From Turneriella parva (GTDB lineage Bacteria; Spirochaetota; Leptospiria; Turneriellales; Turneriellaceae): a stretch of 64,000 nucleotides of DNA. Made by a program: the position numbers and the translations under genes. Each line of letters begins with the position of its first letter. The first letter of the stretch is position 1. Under the pieces are notes generated by a model. The model did not search any database, was not told where the DNA came from, and worked only from the letters and a program-made list of their open reading frames with translations. Positions 56,520 to 64,000 of this stretch are shown in pieces. The DNA lies in the NCBI GenBank assembly GCA_020719945.1, contig DYPL01000002.1, positions 57,320 through 121,319 on the forward strand, given 5' to 3'.

Positions 56520-59033
56520 ATGAGTGGATCTACTATTAAATATTCTGAAATTAAAAGTCAGAATATTTGTTATCATTGCGGTGAAGAAATTCCTCCCGGA
56601 GTAGTCCATGAGCTGCGCCACGAGATGACTACAGAATCCGGGAAAAAAGAAACTTCTACCCTGCGCTTCTGCTGCAATGGCTGTTTGCAGGTTTTTCAGA
56701 TCATTGAAAGTTCGGGGAATAAAGGTTATTACAGTTATAGAACAGAGTTTGCACCTAAACCAGAGGGCAATACTATAGACAAATGGCCGTACGAGGTTTG
56801 GGATTTGGAAATAGAACCCGACGAGAATGGGCATAAAACCGCCATTTTTCTGATTCAGGGAATTCATTGTGCAAGCTGCGTTTGGCTCAACGAAAAAATA
56901 TTGAACCAGGAGACCGGCGTATTGAGCGCAGAAGTGCAGCTGGCTACAAACAGAGCCACCGTGACCTGGGATCCCAAATTGATCAACATGCGTCGCATTG
57001 CCGATGTGATTGCAGCCATTGGCTATCTCGCCATTCCCGTAAAAAAGACAAACGAAAAAGAGGCGAGAAAACTGTCTAACATCATGCTTCGCAGAATGGC
57101 CGTAGCCGGTTTTTTCATGGGAAATATCATGCTGGTGAGCGTGGCTCTTTATGCCGGTTATTTTTCGTTTATGGACCAGATGACGAAAACTTTTTTTCAT
57201 GTGGTCAGCTGGCTCATGGCAACTCCCGTTCTGTTTTATTCGGCCTGGCCATTTTTTCTGAACGCCTGGCATTCTCTAAAGCATCGCGTTCTCAGTATGG
57301 ATTTGCTTACAGTGACAGGTTTGTCTCTTGCATATTTTTACAGTGTCTATGTAACGCTTTCCGGAAAAGGGGAGACGTATTTTGATTCGCTTACCGTTGT
57401 CACCTTTGCCATATTGATAGGTCGTTTTATAGAGACAAAGTACAAAGAGAAAACACTTACCTATCTGGAAAATCTTGGCAGCGGCCTGCCACAGATTATT
57501 CACATTCGCCGGGACGGACAAACAGTAGATGAGCAGATAGACTCTGCAAAACAGGGCGATATAATCGAGGTTCACCCCGGGGAACTAGTACCGCTCGACG
57601 CCCTTCTAGAAATGGACGTGGCAGAGACGGATGAGTCCATGATTACGGGAGAGTTTCGGCCATTGCTTAAAACGCGGGGCGATGTTATTCTTGCGGGTTC
57701 GCGTTGTCTTGGAAGCAGTATGGTTCTCAAAGTGACTAGCACGCACGAAAACAGCACCCTGAGTCATATCACGAAATTGGCCGAAAAAAGTCTCCGCGAA
57801 CTTCCGGCCACCCAGAAACTTGCAGAAAAAGCAAGTGAATATTTTATCCTTTTTGTATTGCTCGCTGGAATATCTACGTTTGTGTTCTGGTATTTTTTCC
57901 AGAGGGGTGGAGTTGAACTGGCTTTGCTGCACACGATTTCGCTGTTGATTGTTGCCTGTCCCTGTGCTCTTAATCTCTCTATTCCCACGGCCTTTATCGT
58001 GGCTCTTCAGAAGGCATTTAAGCGGGGCATTATTCTGCGCGGGGGAATTGTTCTCGATGAGTTGTACAAGGCGAATGTCATTGTTCTCGACAAGACCGGT
58101 ACAATTACAGAAGGTAAAATGTCTATTAATGATCAGAAGTTTTACATAGAAGAAAAGACAGATTTGCTTCAGTTGGCGTGCGCGTTAGAAAAAGCTTCTG
58201 GGATACATCATCCTATCACGCGGGCTTTTGCTGCTGCTTACAACGGCACGGTGAGTACAGATTCTGTTCATTCCCTGGTTACAATTCCCGGGCGGGGAAT
58301 CAGCGGAGTCTATAATGGAGAAACCTTTTATGCAGGTTCGCGCATTTTTATGGAAGAGCTCGGAATTGTTTTAGAGGGAGAGCAGAGCAGCGATGAAACT
58401 CTCGTTTATCTTTCCGGTATGCGCAATGGCAAAGTGGTTGTTCTTGCGCGCTTTCAACTTGCCGACACCATTCGCAAAGAAGCCCCGGAGCTGATGCAGA
58501 GACTGCACAAAAAGTATCGCATTGTGTTGCTCACGGGAGACCATGCGCAGAGCGCTGCAAAGGTCGCTAGCTATCTCGGCATATCGGAATATTACGCCAA
58601 CCAGAAGCCAGAGGACAAAAAAGAATTTATTGATGCGCTGGAAAACCAGGGACTGCGAACGGTCATGGTGGGAGATGGCATTAACGATTCCATTGCGCTG
58701 GCTCGCTCCCATGTAGGAGTTAGTTTTGCGCAGGCAGCGCAGATTTCCACCTACAGCAGCAGCATGTTGTTTCTGCACGAAGATCTTACGTTGCTGGCAG
58801 ATGCTCTGGAGTTATCGGTTAAAACAAGACATAAAATTATTCAGAATCTTGTGCTCTCCTTTTTGTATAATATTCTATTGTTGCCTCTCGCATTTGCCGG
58901 AAAAATCATTCCTCTGTATGGCGCCATATTCATGTCGCTGAGTTCTATCATGGTGGTGACCAATTCGCTCCAGCTTGCAAGAATCTGGAAATTAAATAAG
59001 AGAATCCGCAAGCCAGGCAAGATAGTACTCTGA
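56520..59033 (+). CDS. ccoI: Copper-transporting P1B-type ATPase CcoI/FixI
   Basis: 837 aa. A CcoI-specific N-terminal metal region has CYHCGEEIPPG (Cys17, Cys20) and CCNGC (51-55). An HMA domain has IHCASC (Cys117, Cys120). Eight helices with CPC at 480-482, the phosphorylation Asp524 in DKTGT, and GDGINDSIALA follow. The actuator loop reads TGEF where TGES is usual. It exports or loads copper for cbb3 oxidase with CcoS. Its 3' end overlaps convergent cutA by 42 bases. Confidence 0.92.
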   Translation: MSGSTIKYSEIKSQNICYHCGEEIPPGVVHELRHEMTTESGKKETSTLRFCCNGCLQVFQIIESSGNKGYYSYRTEFAPKPEGNTIDKWPYEVWDLEIEPDENGHKTAIFLIQGIHCASCVWLNEKILNQETGVLSAEVQLATNRATVTWDPKLINMRRIADVIAAIGYLAIPVKKTNEKEARKLSNIMLRRMAVAGFFMGNIMLVSVALYAGYFSFMDQMTKTFFHVVSWLMATPVLFYSAWPFFLNAWHSLKHRVLSMDLLTVTGLSLAYFYSVYVTLSGKGETYFDSLTVVTFAILIGRFIETKYKEKTLTYLENLGSGLPQIIHIRRDGQTVDEQIDSAKQGDIIEVHPGELVPLDALLEMDVAETDESMITGEFRPLLKTRGDVILAGSRCLGSSMVLKVTSTHENSTLSHITKLAEKSLRELPATQKLAEKASEYFILFVLLAGISTFVFWYFFQRGGVELALLHTISLLIVACPCALNLSIPTAFIVALQKAFKRGIILRGGIVLDELYKANVIVLDKTGTITEGKMSINDQKFYIEEKTDLLQLACALEKASGIHHPITRAFAAAYNGTVSTDSVHSLVTIPGRGISGVYNGETFYAGSRIFMEELGIVLEGEQSSDETLVYLSGMRNGKVVVLARFQLADTIRKEAPELMQRLHKKYRIVLLTGDHAQSAAKVASYLGISEYYANQKPEDKKEFIDALENQGLRTVMVGDGINDSIALARSHVGVSFAQAAQISTYSSSMLFLHEDLTLLADALELSVKTRHKIIQNLVLSFLYNILLLPLAFAGKIIPLYGAIFMSLSSIMVVTNSLQLARIWKLNKRIRKPGKIVL

Positions 59034-59300
59034 CATTTCGGCGTTGAGTTTTGTGATTTCGGGAACAGAGTAGGGGTGGTGCTCGAAAAGAAAGTGCTGG
59101 AGTTCTTTCCATTTTTCTTCTGCTGTTTTTATGATGAGCTTGTATTCCGCCGAGCTTTGGACTTTTCCTTCCCACCGGTAAAAAGATTCTACAGGAAAGA
59201 GATTCACGCAGGCTGCCAGTCTGGTATCAACCAGAAGAGAAGCCAGAGAAACGGCATCTTCGCGTTTCTCTGTAGTGGTAAGTACGACAACCGGGGTCAC
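58992..59300 (-). CDS. cutA: Divalent-cation tolerance protein CutA
   Basis: 102-aa trimeric PII-like protein. VVVLTTTEKREDAVSLASLL, LAACVNLFPVESFYRWEGKV, YKLIIKTAEEKW and HPYSVPEI with YLAWLADSL are all typical. The role in metal tolerance is debated. The start overlaps the preceding exported-protein gene as ATGA. Confidence 0.94.
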   Translation of the reverse strand: MTPVVVLTTTEKREDAVSLASLLVDTRLAACVNLFPVESFYRWEGKVQSSAEYKLIIKTAEEKWKELQHFLFEHHPYSVPEITKLNAEMSEYYLAWLADSLI

Positions 59301-59737
59301 TTTGTTTCAGAGGTGTTTTTGTCTTCTTTCTTTTTGTTATCGATCGGGAGCTCTTCTTTTTCAAATTCTGTGCCGGGCTTTACGATCAGTTTTTCGTCCC
59401 AAGGGAAAGAAGTATACAGGCGGGGATCGTTGTGGTAAGAAAAATATCCCGTAAAATTGTTGAATTTTACGAAGAATGTATTGGGGTCGGTTTCTGACGG
59501 CTCGTATTGAAAATCAGACGCTGTGAGCGTTTCTGCATCTTTGTATTTATGGTTGCGTGCAAGAGAGCGTTGCAGAGATTTCAGCAGAGTTGTTTCCAGT
59601 TGCTTCTTTTTAAAGTCGTCCGTTTTTCTGGAGTCGGCAATCTCTTTCTCTAATTTGTAATATTCTTCCATGATGGGACCGGCAGACAGAGATGATGCCA
59701 ATAGCCCCAGAGTAGCGGTAAATACAATGCGTTTCAT
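59297..59737 (-). CDS. Small exported protein, unrecognised
   Basis: 146 aa. A signal peptide (KRIVFTATLGLLASSLSA) precedes a helical segment (YYKLEKEIADSRKTDDFKKK), an aromatic-rich middle (FFVKFNNFTGYFSYHNDPRL) and a charged Lys/Glu tail. TAGGAGAAATT precedes the ATG. About 22 bases further upstream, TTCCGATATT resembles a sigma-28 -10 box, but its -35 is weak. Family unknown. Confidence 0.65.
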   Translation of the reverse strand: MKRIVFTATLGLLASSLSAGPIMEEYYKLEKEIADSRKTDDFKKKQLETTLLKSLQRSLARNHKYKDAETLTASDFQYEPSETDPNTFFVKFNNFTGYFSYHNDPRLYTSFPWDEKLIVKPGTEFEKEELPIDNKKKEDKNTSETK

Positions 59738-59787
59738 AATTTCTCCTACGTTCGTAAATATCGGAATCCCTGCAGCCCTTCTGAAGA

Positions 59788-60408
59788 TTACTGCTTAAAG
59801 GAAATACGGGATTCTGTTCCCGAAAGCAAGCGTTTGATATTCTGCCTGTGTTTGTAAATAATAAAAAGAGAAACGGCGAGCAAAAAAACAAAGATGGGCC
59901 AGGAAAAATTCTCCCGGTAAAGAAGTGCGTACAGCGGTGAAAGCAGCGCGGCACCTGTTACAGAGCCCAGGGAAACGAGCCGGGTAGTAGCTACGAGCAG
60001 AACAAAAACCAGTAGAACGACGAGGACAGAGAGTGGAGCCAGAGCCAAAACAGTTCCTGCACCCGTAGCCACACCTTTGCCACCCTTAAAACGTATCCAG
60101 AAGCTGAACGAATGGCCCAGAATGGCAAAGCCTGCCGCTACCATGGCGGCGACCGATGGATCCAGCGGGCCGTGTAAAAATAAAACATGCATCGCTGCAA
60201 ATACGGGAAAAAAACCTTTGAGAATATCCACAGCGAGTGTTATGCCTCCCCATTTTTTGCCGAGAACGCGCAAAGCATTGGTGGCCCCCACATTGCCAGA
60301 TCCCTCTTTTGTGATATCTTTTCCCAGGGTTAAACCTATCCAGTAGGCTGTAGGTATGGAGCCAATCAGATAAGAAAGAAAAGCAATGAGAAGCAGATGT
60401 ATATCCAT
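59788..60408 (-). CDS. plsY: Glycerol-3-phosphate acyltransferase PlsY
   Basis: 206-aa, five-helix enzyme that acylates glycerol-3-phosphate from acyl-phosphate. The three conserved loops are SYLIGSIPTAYWIG, GSGNVGATNALRVLGKKWGG and RFKGGKGVATGAG. It starts 54 bases from divergent lpxC, so lipid and LPS genes share a small promoter region. Confidence 0.96.
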   Translation of the reverse strand: MDIHLLLIAFLSYLIGSIPTAYWIGLTLGKDITKEGSGNVGATNALRVLGKKWGGITLAVDILKGFFPVFAAMHVLFLHGPLDPSVAAMVAAGFAILGHSFSFWIRFKGGKGVATGAGTVLALAPLSVLVVLLVFVLLVATTRLVSLGSVTGAALLSPLYALLYRENFSWPIFVFLLAVSLFIIYKHRQNIKRLLSGTESRISFKQ

Positions 60409-60462
60409 GGCAATGGAAAAAAAATATTCGTCAGAGCGTCAAGAATTGCTATTTTGTAAGCA

Positions 60463-61368
60463 GTGAAGAAACAACAGAAGACAGCTTTTTCGGGTCCCAT
60501 TTTCAGAAGAACTCTCAAAAATCCCGGAGGGATAAGCGGAGTAGGCCTGCATTCCGGGGTCAATATGGATATTGTGTTTCATCCCGCGCCAGAGGGAACT
60601 GGCCTCGTATTTTACAAAAAGGTGGGCAGAAAAGATGTAATGCTGCCGGTTCACCTTCGTCATGTTTTGGATACGTCACTGGCCGTAACACTTGGCAATG
60701 CAGACATGCACGTGCAGACGGTAGAGCATTTACTCTATGCTTTGTTTGTGGAGGGAATTACAGATCTCGTTATGGAAGTTCAGGGAGGATCCGAAATTCC
60801 GATACTCGATGGTTCCGCCAAAGAATTTCTCGATCTGTTTGGATCTCTCGAAACGCATGAGCTCAATCCCGAATGGGAGCCCATCCGGATCACCAGGCCT
60901 GTAAGCGTGAGCGACGGAAATCGCTATATTGTTGGCTTGCCGGCAGATGATTACCTTATCAGTTATTCTATCGATTACCCGCATCCGCATCTTAAAAATC
61001 AGTATATCCAGCTTTCTTTTACGAAGGACGTGTTCAGGCGGGATATTGGACAGGCCCGTACTTTTGGCTTTTTAAAAGACATAGAGTATTTGCGTTCCAA
61101 AGGGCTTGCTCAGGGCGGGTCCGAGCAGAACGCTCTCATCTACACGCCAACGGACACTCTCAACGAGCCAAGATTTGACCGAGAGTCCCTCCACCATAAA
61201 GTTCTTGATCTAATTGGAGACCTGGCCCTTATAGGCAGGCCTTTAATTGGCCATGTGCTTGCGTCGCGCGCTGGGCATGCGCTGGACGTGGCTTTTGGCA
61301 AAAAGATACTCAAAAACTTTACGAAGGAATCCGAGCTCGACTTTTTTATTTCACAGTCAGCGGGTTGA
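60463..61368 (+). CDS. lpxC: UDP-3-O-acyl-N-acetylglucosamine deacetylase
   Basis: 301-aa zinc enzyme, the committed step of lipid A synthesis. Zn ligands fall in QTVEHLLYAL (His) and LHHKVLDLIGDLALIG (His and Asp), with GHVLASRAGHALDVAF carrying the active-site His. SGVGLHSG near the start is family-typical. The start is GTG 60463. Its 3' end overlaps the REC-HATPase gene by 12 bases. Confidence 0.96.
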   Translation: MKKQQKTAFSGPIFRRTLKNPGGISGVGLHSGVNMDIVFHPAPEGTGLVFYKKVGRKDVMLPVHLRHVLDTSLAVTLGNADMHVQTVEHLLYALFVEGITDLVMEVQGGSEIPILDGSAKEFLDLFGSLETHELNPEWEPIRITRPVSVSDGNRYIVGLPADDYLISYSIDYPHPHLKNQYIQLSFTKDVFRRDIGQARTFGFLKDIEYLRSKGLAQGGSEQNALIYTPTDTLNEPRFDRESLHHKVLDLIGDLALIGRPLIGHVLASRAGHALDVAFGKKILKNFTKESELDFFISQSAG

Positions 61369-62601
61369 GCTCTGGAGAGGAAACTCTACTTCAAAATATA
61401 CACGGCTTGCGTCTGCCTTGCCAATTTCGAGAAAATCGCGAACGTTCTTCATGAAGGGTTTAGCCCCATGGCGATGCAGAACTTTATCTACCATGGTGAG
61501 ACCCAGCCCAAACTCCAGAGTTCCATAACGCTCGTCGACTGTTCGCGTTAAGCGAAAAAACGGCTCAAACACGACTCTCTCGTATTCTTTGGGAATCCCG
61601 ACAATATCGCCCTTGTTGTCAACGGGTTTGCTTATTACAGACAGAGTGAGCACGGCAGGCTTATGATTAAAAATGACGAGGATAGAGCTGCCGGGCACAG
61701 AAAATTTGTATGCGTTAATGAAAACTTCGCGCAGTGCCTGTGCCATTTTTTCGCGGTCAATGAGGATTTCTTCGGGAATGCCGTCCAGGTAGGCATCGCT
61801 GATTTTTACGGTGTGGTTTTCGATGGCGGCAATCTCAGAGAGTTCGGTTACGATAGCCGTTACAAAGCTGTGGAATTCGCGCAGGGTAAGGCTCTCCAGT
61901 TTTAGTTTGGCATTGATGAGGTCATCTATTTCTCCAAAAACTTGGAGGGCTCTCTCGCCCATTTTAGCGTTTTGAATGACGAGATCCATGAGCTCTTCGC
62001 TGATAATATACTTGCCGTTTTCTTTTACTGCGCTGTGGGAAATAAGAGAGATAAGAGCGACGAGTCCGCCAAATCCACCGCCCTGGGAAAAGCTTGTTTT
62101 AAGATTGGAGAAAAGCTCGCGATCAAATTTGTCATAATCGCGGGCAAGAATTTTTTCTACGGTATGGCGGGTTTGGAGTTGCTGTTGTATGCGAAGCTCG
62201 CGGTCTCTCTCTATGGCCTGTTCGGCTTCGCGCATTTCCAAAGTCTGAAATGCTTTGTCTATTTTAAGGAGAAATTCAGCCTGATTGATGGGCTTTAGAA
62301 TATAGTCAAAAACGCCGGTTTTCATGATGTCAATGGCGGCAGAAATATCCTGAACCCCGCTCTCGACAATGATCATTGGTTTTCGAGTGGTTTTGCGAAT
62401 TTCTTCTATGAGCTCCTCGCCGCTCATCTCCGGCATGTTGAGGTCAGTGACGACAACATGAAACTCCCCATTGTGAAAAAGAGCGAGTGCTTCGCGGCCA
62501 TTTTTAGCCAGAGTAACCTCGTAGCCGACTTTTGTAATGATAGTTTTCAGCAAGGTTGCACTAACGGGGTCATCCTCTACAACCAAAATGCGACGCTCCA
62601 T
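61357..62601 (-). CDS. Receiver-HATPase protein (REC linked to histidine-kinase ATPase domain)
   Basis: 414 aa. An N-terminal REC domain has Asp53 in VVTDLNMPEMSG and Lys in ILKPINQ. A helical linker follows with a possible, non-classical His box (LISLISHSAV). A HATPase_c domain then shows ALREVFINAYKFS, VFEPFFRLTRTV and FGLGLTMV. It lacks a sensor and a membrane segment; the receiver is in the input position. The start is 4 bases after lplA. Confidence 0.85.
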   Translation of the reverse strand: MERRILVVEDDPVSATLLKTIITKVGYEVTLAKNGREALALFHNGEFHVVVTDLNMPEMSGEELIEEIRKTTRKPMIIVESGVQDISAAIDIMKTGVFDYILKPINQAEFLLKIDKAFQTLEMREAEQAIERDRELRIQQQLQTRHTVEKILARDYDKFDRELFSNLKTSFSQGGGFGGLVALISLISHSAVKENGKYIISEELMDLVIQNAKMGERALQVFGEIDDLINAKLKLESLTLREFHSFVTAIVTELSEIAAIENHTVKISDAYLDGIPEEILIDREKMAQALREVFINAYKFSVPGSSILVIFNHKPAVLTLSVISKPVDNKGDIVGIPKEYERVVFEPFFRLTRTVDERYGTLEFGLGLTMVDKVLHRHGAKPFMKNVRDFLEIGKADASRVYFEVEFPLQSSTR

Positions 62602-62604
62602 GGA

Positions 62605-63339
62605 TTATAAGTCCACAGCACATTTTGGGGTCAAGTACTTTTGAATGTCCGGAGAAAAATCGGGCAGCGGGCGTTGCCTTAGCGTCAAAGAAAAGTGAGA
62701 AGCAAGACCCAGTTGAAGCAGGCGAGTTAACAGGGCTGCAGAGGACACAGGAGGCACGCGAATTAAAAACTGGCCGTGCGTTCTCCCCCTGCGGTATTCT
62801 GGCTCTTTGGGAGGAGATTGCAGAAAGTAGCGAATCTGCTTTAGCGGCTCCGGATGGAAAATAAATGTTCCATGGTGTAGAATGTTCGTCCTGCGCCTGC
62901 GCTGGGCATTGCCGGATACTTTTTTCCAGTCGCCATTTTGGAATACAGATAAATCAGAATAACCTTTGTGGACAGGCTTTTTATGGGCTGGAAAAAACTC
63001 TGTGACAGCAATCGAAAAAATGCGGTAAGAATCGGGAATAGGGGCCAGTTCGGGATACGCTTTAGAAGAGGCAATAATGCCGTAGTTTAAATTTCCGGGA
63101 AAGTGAACGACAGAGCCCCCGCCAGAGCTGCGCCGGTAAACAGGGGGATGGTTTTTGTGCAGATAAATTTCGCGCGAACAGTCTAATGTGCGGCCAAGGA
63201 TAATGGAGGAAAAATTCTCGTACAGAACCAGGTCCATGTCGGCACTTTCCGGATCATGAATGTTGAGCAGATGTTCTTCCAGGGAGAGATTGAATCCTGG
63301 ATTACTGGAAGTGGATCTGTAAATGTTGAGGTAGGGCAC
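62605..63339 (-). CDS. Lipoate-protein ligase A family protein
   Basis: 244 aa, biotin/lipoyl-transferase fold. VYRRSSGGGSVVHFPGNLNY is the RRxSGGGxVxH motif, and KKVSGNAQRRRR has the catalytic Lys and SGxAQ. It is shorter than E. coli LplA and lacks the extra C-terminal domain, so it may be LplA-like, LipM (octanoyl transfer) or LipL. With lipA at 18.5 kb it could supply the octanoyl substrate or salvage lipoate. Confidence 0.82.
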   Translation of the reverse strand: MPYLNIYRSTSSNPGFNLSLEEHLLNIHDPESADMDLVLYENFSSIILGRTLDCSREIYLHKNHPPVYRRSSGGGSVVHFPGNLNYGIIASSKAYPELAPIPDSYRIFSIAVTEFFPAHKKPVHKGYSDLSVFQNGDWKKVSGNAQRRRRTNILHHGTFIFHPEPLKQIRYFLQSPPKEPEYRRGRTHGQFLIRVPPVSSAALLTRLLQLGLASHFSLTLRQRPLPDFSPDIQKYLTPKCAVDL

Positions 63340-63535
63340 AGAATCTCAAAGCCTGACAGTATCGAGATCAAACACGACATCGTACATATTCCCGAAAAGC
63401 GTGCAGTTAAATAAACTGTCAAGCATTCTCTTTATAGGAGTAGGAGAGTAGGATGCGCTACCCGCGCGGGGCCTTGTCGTTTGGAGCGATAAAATCTTGA
63501 CAAGTCCGCAATTAATCTTCTTTAAGGGATTTGCG

Positions 63536-64000
63536 ATGAAATATGACATTGTTGCTAAACGGTTACTGGAAATATCTGGAAAACAAATCCTGAAAGAATT
63601 TTTGCACATAGAGGCAGAGGAAACCGAAATTCTTGAAGAGCTTCCCCAGGAAACAGTCAGTATTCGCTCAACAGATTTTCCCATTCTTGTGAGGAGATCA
63701 TCCGGTGAAAAAATGATACTTCTTCTGGAATTGCAGACAGAATGGAAGAGAATAAAAGTTTTGGATATGCTTGAATACAGTGCAAGGTATCAAAAAAAGT
63801 ATAATTTGCCTGTGCATGTATCCATGTTGCTTTTTAAAAGGAATGCGAATGCTGTTGATTTTTTTAAGTCGGAGCAAATTGAATTCCATTTTGACCTTGT
63901 TAAGCTTTGGGAGATGGATCCGAATGAATTATTCAGGAAGTCAGTATACGAACTTTTTCCATTTATACCATTGATGAATTCTGAAAAAAGTACTATACTT
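63536..64000 (+). CDS. Rpn/PD-(D/E)XK nuclease-family protein, N-terminal part
   Basis: 155 codons, open to the window edge. The nuclease motif is in KMILLLELQTEW (E-x-Q), followed by MLEYSARYQKKYNLPVHVSM, as in Rpn recombination-promoting nuclease/putative transposase proteins. AAGGGA precedes the ATG. Such genes often sit in accessory positions, but no inverted repeats or other mobile genes are visible here. Confidence 0.7.
   Translation, partial: MKYDIVAKRLLEISGKQILKEFLHIEAEETEILEELPQETVSIRSTDFPILVRRSSGEKMILLLELQTEWKRIKVLDMLEYSARYQKKYNLPVHVSMLLFKRNANAVDFFKSEQIEFHFDLVKLWEMDPNELFRKSVYELFPFIPLMNSEKSTIL

Noticed and set aside
62602..62616. TATAAT just before the REC-HATPase start
   Set aside because: It is made by the end of lplA including its stop, and is too close to the ATG to serve as a promoter for it.
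63340..64000. Insertion sequence at the right edge
   Set aside because: Rpn-type proteins are often labelled putative transposase, but no terminal repeats, target duplication or second gene is visible within the window.

Overview
The window reads as chromosome from a free-living, flagellated, diderm spirochaete of the Leptospirales type. The evidence is mixed in kind. It has lpxC (so LPS, unlike Treponema or Borrelia), a complex I operon, haem synthesis and cbb3-oxidase assembly genes, a flagellar rod gene and a large CheA. It also has spirochaete-style lipoproteins and the order pcnB-rpsF-ssb-rpsR-(membrane protein)-rplI-dnaB. Genus and species cannot be fixed from the sequence alone. Coding density is very high. 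Many genes overlap by 4-14 bases, and several convergent pairs overlap tail to tail. I see no rRNA, tRNA, CRISPR array or complete mobile element.

Layout. 1-4.4 kb: the 5' part of smc (minus), a DUF115 protein (plus), then a haem c lipoprotein and a helical-repeat protein (minus). 4.6-9.5 kb: hemN, a dapF homologue lacking both catalytic cysteines, a SafE-like membrane protein and typA. 9.5-15.2 kb: an ATP-grasp protein with a small overlapping partner, flgF, a TRIC-type channel and two unrecognised proteins. 15.2-20.3 kb: a response-regulator diguanylate cyclase coupled to a voltage-gated-type cation channel, then hemG-lipA and a degenerate GGDEF-like protein. 20.3-27.2 kb: apt, hemW, a lipoprotein, an RNase Z-like hydrolase, a small Cys-rich exported protein, guaA, a DUF192 protein and hflX. 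27.2-32.6 kb (minus): pcnB, rpsF, ssb, rpsR, a YybS-like protein, rplI and dnaB. 32.7-36.2 kb: trpB, a STAS protein, purA and pgsA.

36.2-47.2 kb is a complex I operon, nuoC-D-E-F-H-J-K-L-M-N, with nuoA, B, G and I absent from it. It is followed by a HtrA protease, coaX, a lipoprotein and an LptF/G permease. 50.7-55.2 kb (minus) is a signalling operon: a CheA carrying a fused C-terminal CheC-like domain, CheY, and a REC-REC-PilZ protein. 55.2-55.6 kb is the only long non-coding gap. 55.6-64 kb: a rhomboid-like protein, ccoS and ccoI (plus), cutA, a small exported protein and plsY (minus), lpxC (plus), lplA and a REC-HATPase protein (minus), and the start of an Rpn-type nuclease gene cut by the window edge.

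The strongest unusual signals are four. First, flgF and cheA share the promoter layout TRACA-N15-CCGATA-N7-ATG, which matches a flagellar sigma-28 promoter placed so close to the start codon that the mRNA should be leaderless. Second, CheA is fused to a CheC-type phosphatase domain and sits in an operon with a PilZ protein, joining chemotaxis to c-di-GMP. Third, the DapF homologue has Ser in place of both catalytic Cys residues. Fourth, the 55.2-55.6 kb gap holds a perfect hairpin with a T-run and a good sigma-70 promoter.
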